Below are positions 8,312 through 16,423 of a DNA stretch of 64,000 nt, piece after piece (position 1 is the first letter of the stretch; each line of letters begins with the position of its first letter). Origin of the DNA: Candidatus Saccharimonadota bacterium (lineage in GTDB: Bacteria > Patescibacteriota > Saccharimonadia > Saccharimonadales > UBA4665); NCBI GenBank assembly GCA_028289245.1, contig JAQGGT010000004.1, positions 310,001-374,000 on the forward strand, read 5' to 3'. The notes beneath the pieces were generated by a model that saw nothing but the letters and a program-made list of their open reading frames with translations, did no database searches and was not told where the DNA came from. The translations under genes and the position numbers were made by a program.

Positions 8312-10366
8312 ATGAGCGAACCAGCCGAGACAGTACCATTTCCAGCACCGCAGTACCCGGAGACCATGCGCGGCCCTGTCGTGGATGTCTATCACGGCGT
8401 TGAAGTCGCTGATCCATATCGATGGCTTGAGTATGACAGCCCGGAACGGACGGCATGGATGAACGCGCAAGGCGAACTACTCGAGCAGTACGCACCACCA
8501 GAGGCCATGGTCGAGAGCATCCGTGAGGGCATGGAAAATATCTATCCAGACGTATTGGACTCAATTCGCTTTACTTACGGCGACCGCGCCTTCCTACAGC
8601 GCTTTTACAAAGGCCAGAACTACAGCCAACTCATCGAACTGTTACCGGATGGGGGCGAGCGAGTCGTAACCGATCCAAATACTTGGTCGCCCGACGGCAG
8701 CATAGCGCCTGCCGGCCGACAACTCTCGCCGCAAGGCAACTACTTGGCCCAGGCCAGATCACCAAAGGATAATGACGAGCAGGAATGGACGATCATTAAC
8801 GTGACGACTGGTGAGGAACTGCCGGATAGCCTCCCCCAAGCCAAAAACACGGCTACCCACTGGCTAGAAGACGAAAGCGGATTTTTCTACTGCCGCACAC
8901 TCGATAATAATCAACGGGTGGTGTACTTCCACACGCTCGGCAGCCACTCCGACACTGACCAGGCCTACTTCACACCCGAGGCCGACGACAAAACCTATTA
9001 CGGCTCCAGCCTGTCGCATGATAATCGCTGGCTGTATATTTATGGCAACCCGCCCGCCGGCTCAAACACCGTCGACGTTATTGACTTGCAGAGTGGCAGC
9101 AAAACCCCTACGCGACTCGTCGAAGCCGACACCACCGACACCTCGACGTACGTTATTTTCAACCATAACGATGCGCACATTCTCGCGACCGAACAGGGCA
9201 GCCCAAAAGGACGCGTGATACGTCTAGTGGCCGGCCAAGACTGGCAAGACGTGGTACCCGAATCAGATGACGTATTAGAAAACGCCTCGGTGGTGGCAGA
9301 CAGGTTAATTGCCAGGTACAATGACGGCCTACGCTCCTATCTTAAAATATTTGAGATGAATGGCCAGCTGGTTGATACAATCCTCCCGCCCGACGAAGTA
9401 GGGATAACCTCCTTCGGCTATTACAAGTTCGATAACCCCGAGGCCTACGTCACCTTCGAAAGCCCTGTTAGGCCGGCTACGACCTACTCGTACAACGTCT
9501 TGACTGGTGAAACCGCGCTCTTAAAAGCCTCCGAACTGCTGGTCGATACCAGTAATTACCGCGTGGGCGTCGACTACGCTACCAGCAAAGATGGCACTAA
9601 GGTCCCGATCGTCTATTGCGCGCCAAAAGACCTGGTTGCCGACGGTACTGCGCCAACAATACTGTATGGCTACGGCGGCTTCTCCAGTAGTATGCGCCCC
9701 TACTTTAACAGCACTGCATTGCCCTGGCTAGAAAACGGCGGCGTCTATGCCATAGCCTACATCCGCGGCGGCGGCGAATTCGGTAACGAATGGCATGAAG
9801 CCGGCACCAAGCTCGGCAAGCAACGCGTTTTTGATGATTTCATCGCCTGTGCCGAACAACTGATCGATAGCAAAATCACCAGCCCCGACTCATTGGTCAT
9901 CATGGGCGGTAGTAATGGCGGACTACTAGTAGGCGCTAGCTTACTGCAACGCCCCGAGCTATTCCGCGTCGCCATGCCATCATCTGGCTTGCTTGATATG
10001 CTGCGTTACGACAAAGATGAGCACGCCGAGGCCGGCGTCTACTGGCAAGCCGAATACGGCACCACCGACAATGAAGCCGAGTTTCTAAACCTGCTCAGCT
10101 ATTCGCCAGTACATAACACCGCACCGGCCAAATATCCAGTAGTCTACGCTTCCGTTGGCGAACACGATGACCGCGTACTGCCGAGCCATACCTACAAATT
10201 TATCGCCGGTCTGCAAGCTGCCCAACTAGCCCTCAACCCGATTCTGATCGATATCGATACCAGCTCCGGCCACGGTTTATCCGGTGCCGCCCGCAATCAG
10301 CAGGAAACGGCCAAGGAATACGCCTTTTTATTCCAAACCTTGGGCGTCCCCTATTCCGCGATTTAG
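8312..10366 (+). CDS. Prolyl oligopeptidase family serine peptidase (S9A)
   Basis: A 684-residue peptidase, close to the usual S9A length. The N-terminus (DPYRWLE) and beta-propeller region match prolyl oligopeptidase. The catalytic domain shows Ser534 in GGSNGG, Asp620 in HDDRVLPSHT and His654 in SSGHGLSG, so the triad is complete. Other hallmarks are YGYGGF and YIRGGGEFG. There is no signal peptide, so it probably trims imported proline-containing peptides in the cytoplasm. A -10-like CATAAT lies 9 nt before the ATG. It is a single gene. Confidence 0.95.
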   Translation: MSEPAETVPFPAPQYPETMRGPVVDVYHGVEVADPYRWLEYDSPERTAWMNAQGELLEQYAPPEAMVESIREGMENIYPDVLDSIRFTYGDRAFLQRFYKGQNYSQLIELLPDGGERVVTDPNTWSPDGSIAPAGRQLSPQGNYLAQARSPKDNDEQEWTIINVTTGEELPDSLPQAKNTATHWLEDESGFFYCRTLDNNQRVVYFHTLGSHSDTDQAYFTPEADDKTYYGSSLSHDNRWLYIYGNPPAGSNTVDVIDLQSGSKTPTRLVEADTTDTSTYVIFNHNDAHILATEQGSPKGRVIRLVAGQDWQDVVPESDDVLENASVVADRLIARYNDGLRSYLKIFEMNGQLVDTILPPDEVGITSFGYYKFDNPEAYVTFESPVRPATTYSYNVLTGETALLKASELLVDTSNYRVGVDYATSKDGTKVPIVYCAPKDLVADGTAPTILYGYGGFSSSMRPYFNSTALPWLENGGVYAIAYIRGGGEFGNEWHEAGTKLGKQRVFDDFIACAEQLIDSKITSPDSLVIMGGSNGGLLVGASLLQRPELFRVAMPSSGLLDMLRYDKDEHAEAGVYWQAEYGTTDNEAEFLNLLSYSPVHNTAPAKYPVVYASVGEHDDRVLPSHTYKFIAGLQAAQLALNPILIDIDTSSGHGLSGAARNQQETAKEYAFLFQTLGVPYSAI

Positions 10367-10471
10367 CAGTTCTTACGTATAGCCGCGCTTTCACAGCGCA
10401 TACAAAACAATTCTGAAATATATTCTTGCAATATATGCTAATTTAATGTATTTTGATGAAAAGGAAACCGT

Positions 10472-11824
10472 ATGTCCGAACTAACCGTCCCTAGAGAGCT
10501 GGACGAGCTCTTCCCCGTTACCCAAGAACTCGAATTTAGCGGTGGCAGTTTTGAGCAACTAGTCGATACCGTTGGCGAAACTGCCCCCGAAGTCCGCGAC
10601 CGCAAGCCAAATCTTATGGCAAGCGCCGGACAACTTATCCGAGACTATACCGTCACCAGCGACTTCTTCGCCGCCGATGACAATGCCATTGGCCTGCTGC
10701 TAGCGGCCGGATTACACGACACCGCCAGCCGTATCGGCGATAAGTCACCCGCCAAGCAAGCTTCCGACGAACTAATCGCCACTAGCTTTGCCCGGACGCT
10801 GTTTGGCCGCTACTCACCGACTCATCCCTTAGAAGACGTCAAAGCAATGGCTGGCTTACCTCCAGCCGAACGCCTGGCACTGCATCTGCGCTACACTAAT
10901 CAGGCATTAAGTGATCGTTTGCAAACCTGGTTCCAAACTAACGATGAGCTACGCAGCATACAGCAAGCAATGGGCATTGAGGACCAGGCCCATGATTATA
11001 AAATATTGGTGCTAAGCATCGGCCAACCAATCCATACCACCGGCATCGGTGAGGCCGAGGGTGCCGACACCAACATGAAAGATTACGTCGCCGAACTCCA
11101 TGCCAAAGGCGAGGCCTTTATGCGCGAGCAGCTCGCCGACCCAGCTGCTGTCATCCCCTATGGCTATGTCTCAACCATTCTTGGGCAGCGCTACGTCTGC
11201 ATTATGGAGCCCACAGCCCGCGTGCTGTTGGAGCCAGAAACCATCGGCTACAAAGACGACGGTCAAAATTTGGACTACATTCGGTCGTTAATGAAACACG
11301 AGTTCGCCCATAGCCAAGACGATATATCGCTTACCGATTACGCTCAGGATGAAGAAAGCAGCTTCATCGGCCTGCTGCTCGAGGAGTACCGCGCCGAAGT
11401 CTTTTCCGGCTTCGGCTTTCAGGAGTTCTACTCGGATATTTATCGTATGGTTTCCTACGCCGAAGATTACTCACCACTCAATCTCGCCGAGGCGCTGCGC
11501 TCGGTCAAGTATGGTCAAGGCATTAGCACCAAGGTTTCCTTTTACGCCACGCTGATTAGCCAGTTTGGTTTAAACAATAGTGCAAAACTGGCAGGCTTAC
11601 TGCCCAAAAATTACATTGTCCAATCCCCAAAGTCCTCCAGAGAGCTCTATGCAGCCCTGGATGATGGCATAATGATGAATACCCTCGTCGAAGATATGTC
11701 CGTGGAAGACATCGAGGCATATCTGGCCGCCAAGCCGCAAATCAAGCCCCAATTCAGACAAGAGGTCCGCGATTGGCTTAATCGCCTCCGGCTAGCCGCT
11801 CATACCGAACAGCCCCACTCGTAA
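10472..11824 (+). CDS. Orphan HEXXH (zincin-like) protein
   Basis: A 450-residue soluble protein I do not recognise as a whole. It contains HEFAH (His276-Glu277-x-x-His280), the zinc-binding active-site helix of metallopeptidases, followed about 25-29 residues later by LLEEYRAE (Glu305/Glu309). That is where gluzincins place the third zinc ligand in an ExxxD/E helix. The N-terminal half is helical with an LHDTASRIGDK segment. There is no signal peptide. An AAGGAAA Shine-Dalgarno precedes the ATG. A cytoplasmic metallopeptidase is an inference from the motif alone. Confidence 0.6.
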   Translation: MSELTVPRELDELFPVTQELEFSGGSFEQLVDTVGETAPEVRDRKPNLMASAGQLIRDYTVTSDFFAADDNAIGLLLAAGLHDTASRIGDKSPAKQASDELIATSFARTLFGRYSPTHPLEDVKAMAGLPPAERLALHLRYTNQALSDRLQTWFQTNDELRSIQQAMGIEDQAHDYKILVLSIGQPIHTTGIGEAEGADTNMKDYVAELHAKGEAFMREQLADPAAVIPYGYVSTILGQRYVCIMEPTARVLLEPETIGYKDDGQNLDYIRSLMKHEFAHSQDDISLTDYAQDEESSFIGLLLEEYRAEVFSGFGFQEFYSDIYRMVSYAEDYSPLNLAEALRSVKYGQGISTKVSFYATLISQFGLNNSAKLAGLLPKNYIVQSPKSSRELYAALDDGIMMNTLVEDMSVEDIEAYLAAKPQIKPQFRQEVRDWLNRLRLAAHTEQPHS

Positions 11825-11828
11825 GGGC

Positions 11829-12314
11829 CTACTCGCCCTGGGCGGCACGCGCCAGCCCGGCGATATCAATCTTAACCATTGTAAGCATGGCGCCGACGAC
11901 GCGTTTACTAACTTCCGGATCGTCATTGATCATCAAAGTTTCCATTTCGGTTGGGATAATCTGCCACGACAGGCCGAATTTGTCGGTCAGCCAACCGCAC
12001 TGCACCGGCGCACCGCCATCAGCGATTAAGGCCTCCCAGTAGTAGTCGACTTCGCTTTGGCCTTCGCACAGTACATACAGCGACACCTGCGAGTTGAACG
12101 GAAACTCCGGGCCACCATTGAGAAAGATGTATTTCTGGCCCATGATCGTCAGCTCAATCACAAAGGCACTACCAGGTTCGGTGCCCGGTATACCCTCGGG
12201 GGCACGCGTCACGTTATCAATATGCGATTCCTCGAAGAGTTTCGTGTAAAATTCAGCAGCTTCCTCGGCCTTATCGTTGAACCATAAATGGGTGGCAAAT
12301 TTCTGTACTGGCAT
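11829..12314 (-). CDS. PhnB-like VOC-superfamily protein
   Basis: A 161-residue protein of the PhnB / 3-demethylubiquinone-9 3-methyltransferase-like part of the vicinal-oxygen-chelate fold. Typical segments are THLWFNDKAEEAAEFYTKLF, the FLNGG turn, SLYVLCE and GLSWQIIP. The ATG at 12314 has a strong GAGGAGG Shine-Dalgarno; an upstream extension lacks support. These proteins rarely have proven activity. It ends 5 nt from the convergent HEXXH gene. Confidence 0.85.
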   Translation of the reverse strand: MPVQKFATHLWFNDKAEEAAEFYTKLFEESHIDNVTRAPEGIPGTEPGSAFVIELTIMGQKYIFLNGGPEFPFNSQVSLYVLCEGQSEVDYYWEALIADGGAPVQCGWLTDKFGLSWQIIPTEMETLMINDDPEVSKRVVGAMLTMVKIDIAGLARAAQGE

Positions 12315-12366
12315 GCGGACCTCCTCGGCTCGGTATGGCCTTAGTATAGTCTTATTTAGTCGGTGC

Positions 12367-12405
12367 AAAAAACCACAGCACAGGCCTACATACACAGGCC
12401 TGTGT
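12367..12405 (-). terminator. Rho-independent terminator of the 12.4 kb gene
   Basis: Read on the minus strand, the stop of the 181-aa gene is followed by a perfect 9-bp stem (CACAGGCCT / AGGCCTGTG, 8-nt loop) and then GCTGTGGTTTTTTG, an intrinsic terminator with a six-T run. Confidence 0.7.
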
Positions 12406-12416
12406 TAGAAGGGGCT

Positions 12417-12962
12417 TTAGCCAATGTCAGGATCAGTTTTTTCCTGCCCCCAGCGGTTGCGCGTAATAACCGGGATCTTATCAGTGCCGCTCGCTATCTC
12501 CCCGAGTTTACGTAGCTTATCGACTGATTCATCCGCGGAAAACTCTTCAACCGTAGCATCCGCCTGCGGCCGGATCTGTAAGTTTGAGAAATGACTAATC
12601 CCCAAGCCCCGTGCGGTATCGCCGAGCACCAGCTTACCATCGGGCGTTACGGCCAGTACGTCTCCAATGTATGGGCGTGGTGGACCGGCAACTTCATACG
12701 GCGACACATACTCCCACTGTCCAGTTACCGTATTAAGCTGATAAATGGTACTTGTTATACGGGATTCGGCATAGAGGGCATCGCTCGAACTGGCAATATG
12801 CTGATTCAGCTCGGCAATCGCCTCGGGCGTTTCGGAGAAGCGTTGAGCGGCGTCTGAAAAACGCTCATAGTCGGCCAGGATATCTCCGTAGCGTTCTAAT
12901 AAGGTGGCGGGGTCTGTCGGCGCTTCAGCAGTGTCGTGGAATGTTTCATTGGTGTTGGTCAT
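12417..12962 (-). CDS. Hypothetical 181-aa protein
   Basis: A soluble acidic protein. The N-terminal third is helical (DILADYERFSDAAQRF, AIAELNQHIASS). The middle has a beta-rich segment (ITSTIYQLNTVTGQWEYVSP) and the end is charged. GGGAGG lies upstream of the ATG and a TATAAT further up, so it is a leadered single gene with its own terminator. No family is recognised. Confidence 0.6.
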   Translation of the reverse strand: MTNTNETFHDTAEAPTDPATLLERYGDILADYERFSDAAQRFSETPEAIAELNQHIASSSDALYAESRITSTIYQLNTVTGQWEYVSPYEVAGPPRPYIGDVLAVTPDGKLVLGDTARGLGISHFSNLQIRPQADATVEEFSADESVDKLRKLGEIASGTDKIPVITRNRWGQEKTDPDIG

Positions 12963-13080
12963 AGGTTACCCTCCCTTAGTTACGTGAAGCAATTATATTG
13001 CGCTCATGCTCGCTGAATGACTAGCAAAATTCTTACAGACGTTCAGCCTCAAAAGTGCGAATGCGTTATACTAGAGTTCT

Positions 13081-13176
13081 ATGCTGCCCGCTATCTTCGC
13101 CTTACTCATAATCGCCGTATTGGCGATACCGGCAGCCATCTTGTGGATTATTCACGACGCCAAGAAAAAACGCTGA
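13081..13176 (+). CDS. 31-aa single-pass membrane microprotein
   Basis: Thirty-one residues: a hydrophobic segment (LPAIFALLIIAVLAIPAAIL) followed by WIIHDAKKKR, a basic tail predicted to stay in the cytoplasm. TATACT ends 9 nt before the ATG, a near-leaderless promoter. It lies 5 nt from the convergent nadR stop. The pattern is typical of small membrane proteins, but no homologue is recognised. Confidence 0.5.
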   Translation: MLPAIFALLIIAVLAIPAAILWIIHDAKKKR

Positions 13177-13181
13177 TCCGG

Positions 13182-14219
13182 TCATAAACCGTGGCGGTCG
13201 TAGGCAATGCGCTGGGCTTTTTGGCGAGCCACTTTGCGCACCGCTTGTGTGGCCTGACGCAAGCGCTTGGCCGGGTCATTAGTTTCGAGTACGATGTATG
13301 GCAGCTCGTACTGTTCGCAAATGTCGAGCCAGTAATCATCACTGCCCTCCCGGACGTCGCCGCCGTAGCGCAGCGGATCCGGTTCAAACGGGATGTTACT
13401 TTTAGTAACGATGTAGAGGTCTGATTTGAGGGCGGCAGCGTCGGTAATGAGGCCGGCCGGGCACGCACCGAGTTGCTTTTGCCAGTGCGGAAATTGCCAG
13501 TAGCCCACCGTCGAGTACAAGTCGGTATCCTGAATCACATACGGCTTAGCCGGCAAATTATCGACCTGGTGTTGTAAGGCGGCCTGACCTTTCCAAATCG
13601 CCGTCATGGAGCGTGGCGTGATTTCGTTGACCGTGGTTTCGAGGTATGGCCGGGCGTACTCGAACAGCCAGTGGCCGCCAAGTTCGCGCGCTAGCTGGCG
13701 CGAGAGCGTCGTTTTGCCGGTCGACTCGGCGCCAAAAACGGTTACCGTCGTGCGCAGTTGTGGCTGAAACTCTGGCAGTATGTCGTCAAAGTTGCTGAGC
13801 GGATCATTGCGCACGGGCGTCGCCTTGGCGTGATTGAGGTCGCGGCCGACATCATAGGGAAAGAACTGGGCGCCGCTGACTTCCGCCAGATGCTGGCCAT
13901 ACATTTCGCTGGCCACTACGATGTCGCTCGGCGTAATACCGAAGCCGAGCATGAGCTCGCGCCACATGTCCCAAAAACCCGGCGCTGCCGGGTCTTGCTC
14001 GAGTGTTTTGTGAAGGTGCTCAATGGTAACGTCGGCCAAGCCGTGGTGCGCCACCGCCGCCCGGAGCGCGGCCACCCTTTCGGTGGCCAAGGGCTCGTGG
14101 GGTTGGGTGCAGACGATAACACTGACGCCATCGTCGGCCAACAGTTGGGCGAATTGGATTAGTTGTAAATGTCCGGTGGTGGGCGGCATAGCCGTCATGA
14201 GTATGTATGCCCTAGCCAT
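13182..14219 (-). CDS. nadR: NadR-type NMN adenylyltransferase / nicotinamide riboside kinase
   Basis: A 345-residue bifunctional enzyme. The N-terminal nucleotidyltransferase domain carries MPPTTGHLQL (TTGH at 14-17, the adenylyl-transfer motif). The C-terminal kinase domain has the P-loop GAESTGKT (163-170) and the LFEYARPYLE and VIQDTDLYST segments usual in NadR ribosylnicotinamide kinase. It would convert nicotinamide riboside to NMN and NMN to NAD. No repressor HTH domain is present. The ATG overlaps the end of pnuC by 8 nt, so uptake and activation are coupled. Confidence 0.9.
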   Translation of the reverse strand: MARAYILMTAMPPTTGHLQLIQFAQLLADDGVSVIVCTQPHEPLATERVAALRAAVAHHGLADVTIEHLHKTLEQDPAAPGFWDMWRELMLGFGITPSDIVVASEMYGQHLAEVSGAQFFPYDVGRDLNHAKATPVRNDPLSNFDDILPEFQPQLRTTVTVFGAESTGKTTLSRQLARELGGHWLFEYARPYLETTVNEITPRSMTAIWKGQAALQHQVDNLPAKPYVIQDTDLYSTVGYWQFPHWQKQLGACPAGLITDAAALKSDLYIVTKSNIPFEPDPLRYGGDVREGSDDYWLDICEQYELPYIVLETNDPAKRLRQATQAVRKVARQKAQRIAYDRHGL

Positions 14220-14922
14220 TATTGCGACTCCTGTTCCACTCAATGTAGCCATATACCGTGTTGGCCAGGAAGAAGACGTACTGGAAGGCGACCAGCGGTA
14301 AGCCGGTGGTGGCGTAGGTGTAAATCGCAAAGACGTTCACCACGGCCCAAATAATCCAGTTTTCGAGCTTCTTGTTGTCGAGTAAGAACTGCGCCAGGAT
14401 GGTACCGGCCAGGATGACCGAGTCGGTCCAGGCCATGGCGCCGCCGGAGTGCTGGCTGAGCAAGGCCGCGCCGGCGTAACCGAGCCCGGCGATCAGGGCG
14501 TAGACCGGAATCATTTTCAGGCTGACGCGCGTCACCGGCCGAGTATTGCTATCTTTGCGCCAGCGGAGCCAGCCGTAGATGAGTGTCGGTACGAGGTAGG
14601 CGTTCAGCACGGCGCTGGAGAGCAAGCCGCTCTGCAAGAACAAGACGGCATAGGCCGCCGAGGACACGGCGCCGATCGGGTAGTTGATGCGCTTCTCTTT
14701 CACACACAGCCAGGTCGAAGAATAGGACGTAAAGACGGCGAATACCTCCAGCCAGTTGAGCGCCGCAGCCGATAACCAGCCGAAGCCGATGCCGACAAGA
14801 TAAGAAATTCCTGTCAGCAGAACGCCGATAATAATGCTCTCATTGAGGGCGCTGACGCGTCCGATGAGTGGTTTCCGTACCGTGACCGGTGCGGGAGTTT
14901 GAGTGAGAGTGATGGTGGACAT
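14212..14922 (-). CDS. pnuC: PnuC-family nicotinamide riboside transporter
   Basis: A 236-residue membrane protein with about seven helices and PnuC landmarks: NWLEVFAVFTSYSSTWLCVKE, RINYPIGAVSS, LIYGWLRWRK and WIIWAVVNVFAIY. PnuC carriers facilitate entry of nicotinamide riboside, which the downstream NadR kinase traps by phosphorylation. The ATG has an AGAAGG Shine-Dalgarno, and a hairpin leader separates it from a TACACT -10 box. First gene of the pnuC-nadR operon. Confidence 0.92.
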   Translation of the reverse strand: MSTITLTQTPAPVTVRKPLIGRVSALNESIIIGVLLTGISYLVGIGFGWLSAAALNWLEVFAVFTSYSSTWLCVKEKRINYPIGAVSSAAYAVLFLQSGLLSSAVLNAYLVPTLIYGWLRWRKDSNTRPVTRVSLKMIPVYALIAGLGYAGAALLSQHSGGAMAWTDSVILAGTILAQFLLDNKKLENWIIWAVVNVFAIYTYATTGLPLVAFQYVFFLANTVYGYIEWNRSRNNG

Positions 14923-14941
14923 TTGTTACCTTCTTTCGTAT

Positions 14942-14991
14942 GCAGGCGAGCCGATATGCCAACGCTCGTTATCTGCAGGTTAGTTAGTGTA
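14942..14991 (-). promoter_or_regulatory. pnuC promoter and hairpin leader, candidate NAD-related riboswitch
   Basis: On the minus strand a TACACT -10 (14991-14986) predicts a start near 14979. The transcript would then open with a two-part stem, GCAG/CTGC (14942-14945 with 14973-14976) and CGAGC/GCTCG (14947-14951 with 14964-14968), directly upstream of the AGAAGG ribosome site. NAD+-binding riboswitches precede pnuC in other bacteria. I could not match this leader to a known consensus, so the assignment is only a candidate. Confidence 0.4.
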
Positions 14992-14999
14992 CATTTAAC

Positions 15000-15220
15000 A
15001 CTATATGCCTTTCCAGATAGCTTTGCAAGTACTTTTTAAGCCCTTGACGTTGCGCCTGATGGTAGGAGATAACACATCAGAACGATCTCATGGGCAAGTT
15101 TGGCAAGCTTAAAGAGAATAGGACCCTGAGGACCTGGGGTGCCCTTCAAGCACTCGGTCAATGCAAACACCAGCATAACTACCCCGGTCGGAACCGCTAG
15201 TACTGCGTCGCCGACAATAT
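15000..15220. other. Intergenic region without recognisable gene
   Basis: The 357-nt gap between pnuC and the next gene holds the pnuC leader on its left and a sigma70 promoter on its right. The stretch between contains only a 36-codon frame from an ATG near 15089 without Shine-Dalgarno or promoter, and no tRNA-like fold. I see nothing else in it. Confidence 0.4.
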
Positions 15221-15221
15221 T

Positions 15222-15250
15222 TTGACAACTGCAGTGCTTAAGCTTATAGT
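15222..15250 (+). promoter_or_regulatory. Consensus sigma70 promoter of the prepilin-like pair
   Basis: A perfect TTGACA at 15222-15227, a 17-nt spacer and TATAGT at 15245-15250. Transcription would start near 15257, giving a short leader that contains AAAGG before the ATG at 15280. It is one of the strongest-looking promoters in the window. Confidence 0.75.
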
Positions 15251-15279
15251 CGTTGCTATATCACGTAAAGGCCTTTTTT

Positions 15280-15609
15280 ATGACAAAAATGACTTCCAGC
15301 GTCCGAACTAGCCAACGCGGCTTTGGTGCCATTGAGCTACTAATCATATTCGTAATAGTGGTGGCTGTCGCTGCCGTAGGCTTTGGCTTACACAACCGCA
15401 GCAACACGTCTAAGACCGCGACTCCTAGCGCGGCCACTTCAACTAGTTCAAGTAACGACGGCAGTGCTGCAAACGCCGCCGCTGCTAGCCTCACTAGTGG
15501 TGCTAGTAGCGAAGCAGCAAGCGTAACAGCCGGCGACGATAGTTCTCAAGCAACCTCAGCCGACGATTCAGCAAATGTAGGGAGTAGCATCAATGAAAAT
15601 TCTTTCTAA
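15280..15609 (+). CDS. Prepilin-like protein with Ser/Ala-rich tail
   Basis: A 109-residue protein with a clear type IV prepilin start: a basic leader ending QRG, then FGAIELLIIFVIVVAVAAVG with Glu at mature position 5. The rest is a low-complexity Ser/Ala/Asp tail, unlike a folded pilin head. ATG 15280 is chosen for its AAAGG Shine-Dalgarno. The next gene starts inside its last codons (17-nt overlap), so the two are translationally linked. A minor pilin or anchored surface peptide is likely. Confidence 0.6.
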   Translation: MTKMTSSVRTSQRGFGAIELLIIFVIVVAVAAVGFGLHNRSNTSKTATPSAATSTSSSNDGSAANAAAASLTSGASSEAASVTAGDDSSQATSADDSANVGSSINENSF

Positions 15610-16348
15610 ACGCCAAGGTTTCTCGCTCCTAGGTAGCCTGGCAACCATTATCGCCGTAATGGCTCTGCCTTCTGCGACCTATGCTGCTGCCACTACCTCG
15701 AGTTCGAGTGCAGCCTGCACTAAATTAGCCAGTCTGGCAGCCACTAGCACCAGTACAATCGATAACCACATTGCCACTATGCACGCTGACTTTGCCAATC
15801 GCCTGACAACCATAGACGCAAAAGAAGCTAACGTCGATAAAGCTGTAGCTGCCGACCGAGCCAAAGCCAGCAGTGCCTTTCAAGCCAAAATTACCAACAT
15901 GGAGGCCCAAACCGGATTAACTGTTGCCCAGCACGCCGCTATCGAGAGTTACCAAACCAAAATGGTGGCCGCCAATACAGTGCGTATTAGCGCCGTCGAC
16001 GCCGCCCGAGCGACCTATCGCACCGCCCTGAAAGCAGCCGTTGATAGTCGCCAAAGCCAGCTCAACGGCAGCGTAGACGCATACCGCTCAGCCGTCGCCG
16101 ACGCCTTTACTACTGCTGCCTCGAACTGTGGCGACGGCAACGCTCGCACCACCCTCAAGGGGAGTATTAAAGCCGCTCACCAGACTTTAGACAGCGCCCG
16201 TCAAGCCGACAAAATTAAGGCCAGTATTCAGCAACTAGCCGCCACGCGTGACGCCAGCATCAAAGCCGCCGATAGTGACTTCGCCGCCAGCGCCAAAACC
16301 TATACCGCTACCCTCGTAGCTGTTCTCAAAGCCTCTCCCAACCAGTAG
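15593..16348 (+). CDS. Exported Ala-rich helical protein, prepilin-like N-terminus
   Basis: A 251-residue protein whose N-terminus reads KRQG then FSLLGSLATIIAVMALP. It looks like a prepilin leader except that Gly replaces the +5 Glu; TYA-A further on could instead be a signal peptidase I site. The mature part is almost entirely Ala/Lys/Asp-rich helix (about 60-245) with one Cys near each end of the helical core, so a long coiled coil or helical bundle closed by a disulfide is plausible. It is coupled to the preceding prepilin-like gene. A small hairpin covers its stop. Confidence 0.6.
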   Translation: MKILSKRQGFSLLGSLATIIAVMALPSATYAAATTSSSSAACTKLASLAATSTSTIDNHIATMHADFANRLTTIDAKEANVDKAVAADRAKASSAFQAKITNMEAQTGLTVAQHAAIESYQTKMVAANTVRISAVDAARATYRTALKAAVDSRQSQLNGSVDAYRSAVADAFTTAASNCGDGNARTTLKGSIKAAHQTLDSARQADKIKASIQQLAATRDASIKAADSDFAASAKTYTATLVAVLKASPNQ

Positions 16349-16423
16349 GCTGACCTACTGGCAGCTATCTTTTGCATAGTACTTTGTCTGGGGTTACACT
16401 ACAGCCATGGAACTGTTACTATC

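Noticed and set aside
15089-15199. 36-codon frame MGKFGKLKENR... in the pnuC upstream region
   Set aside because: No Shine-Dalgarno and no -10 box at leaderless distance; composition not protein-like.
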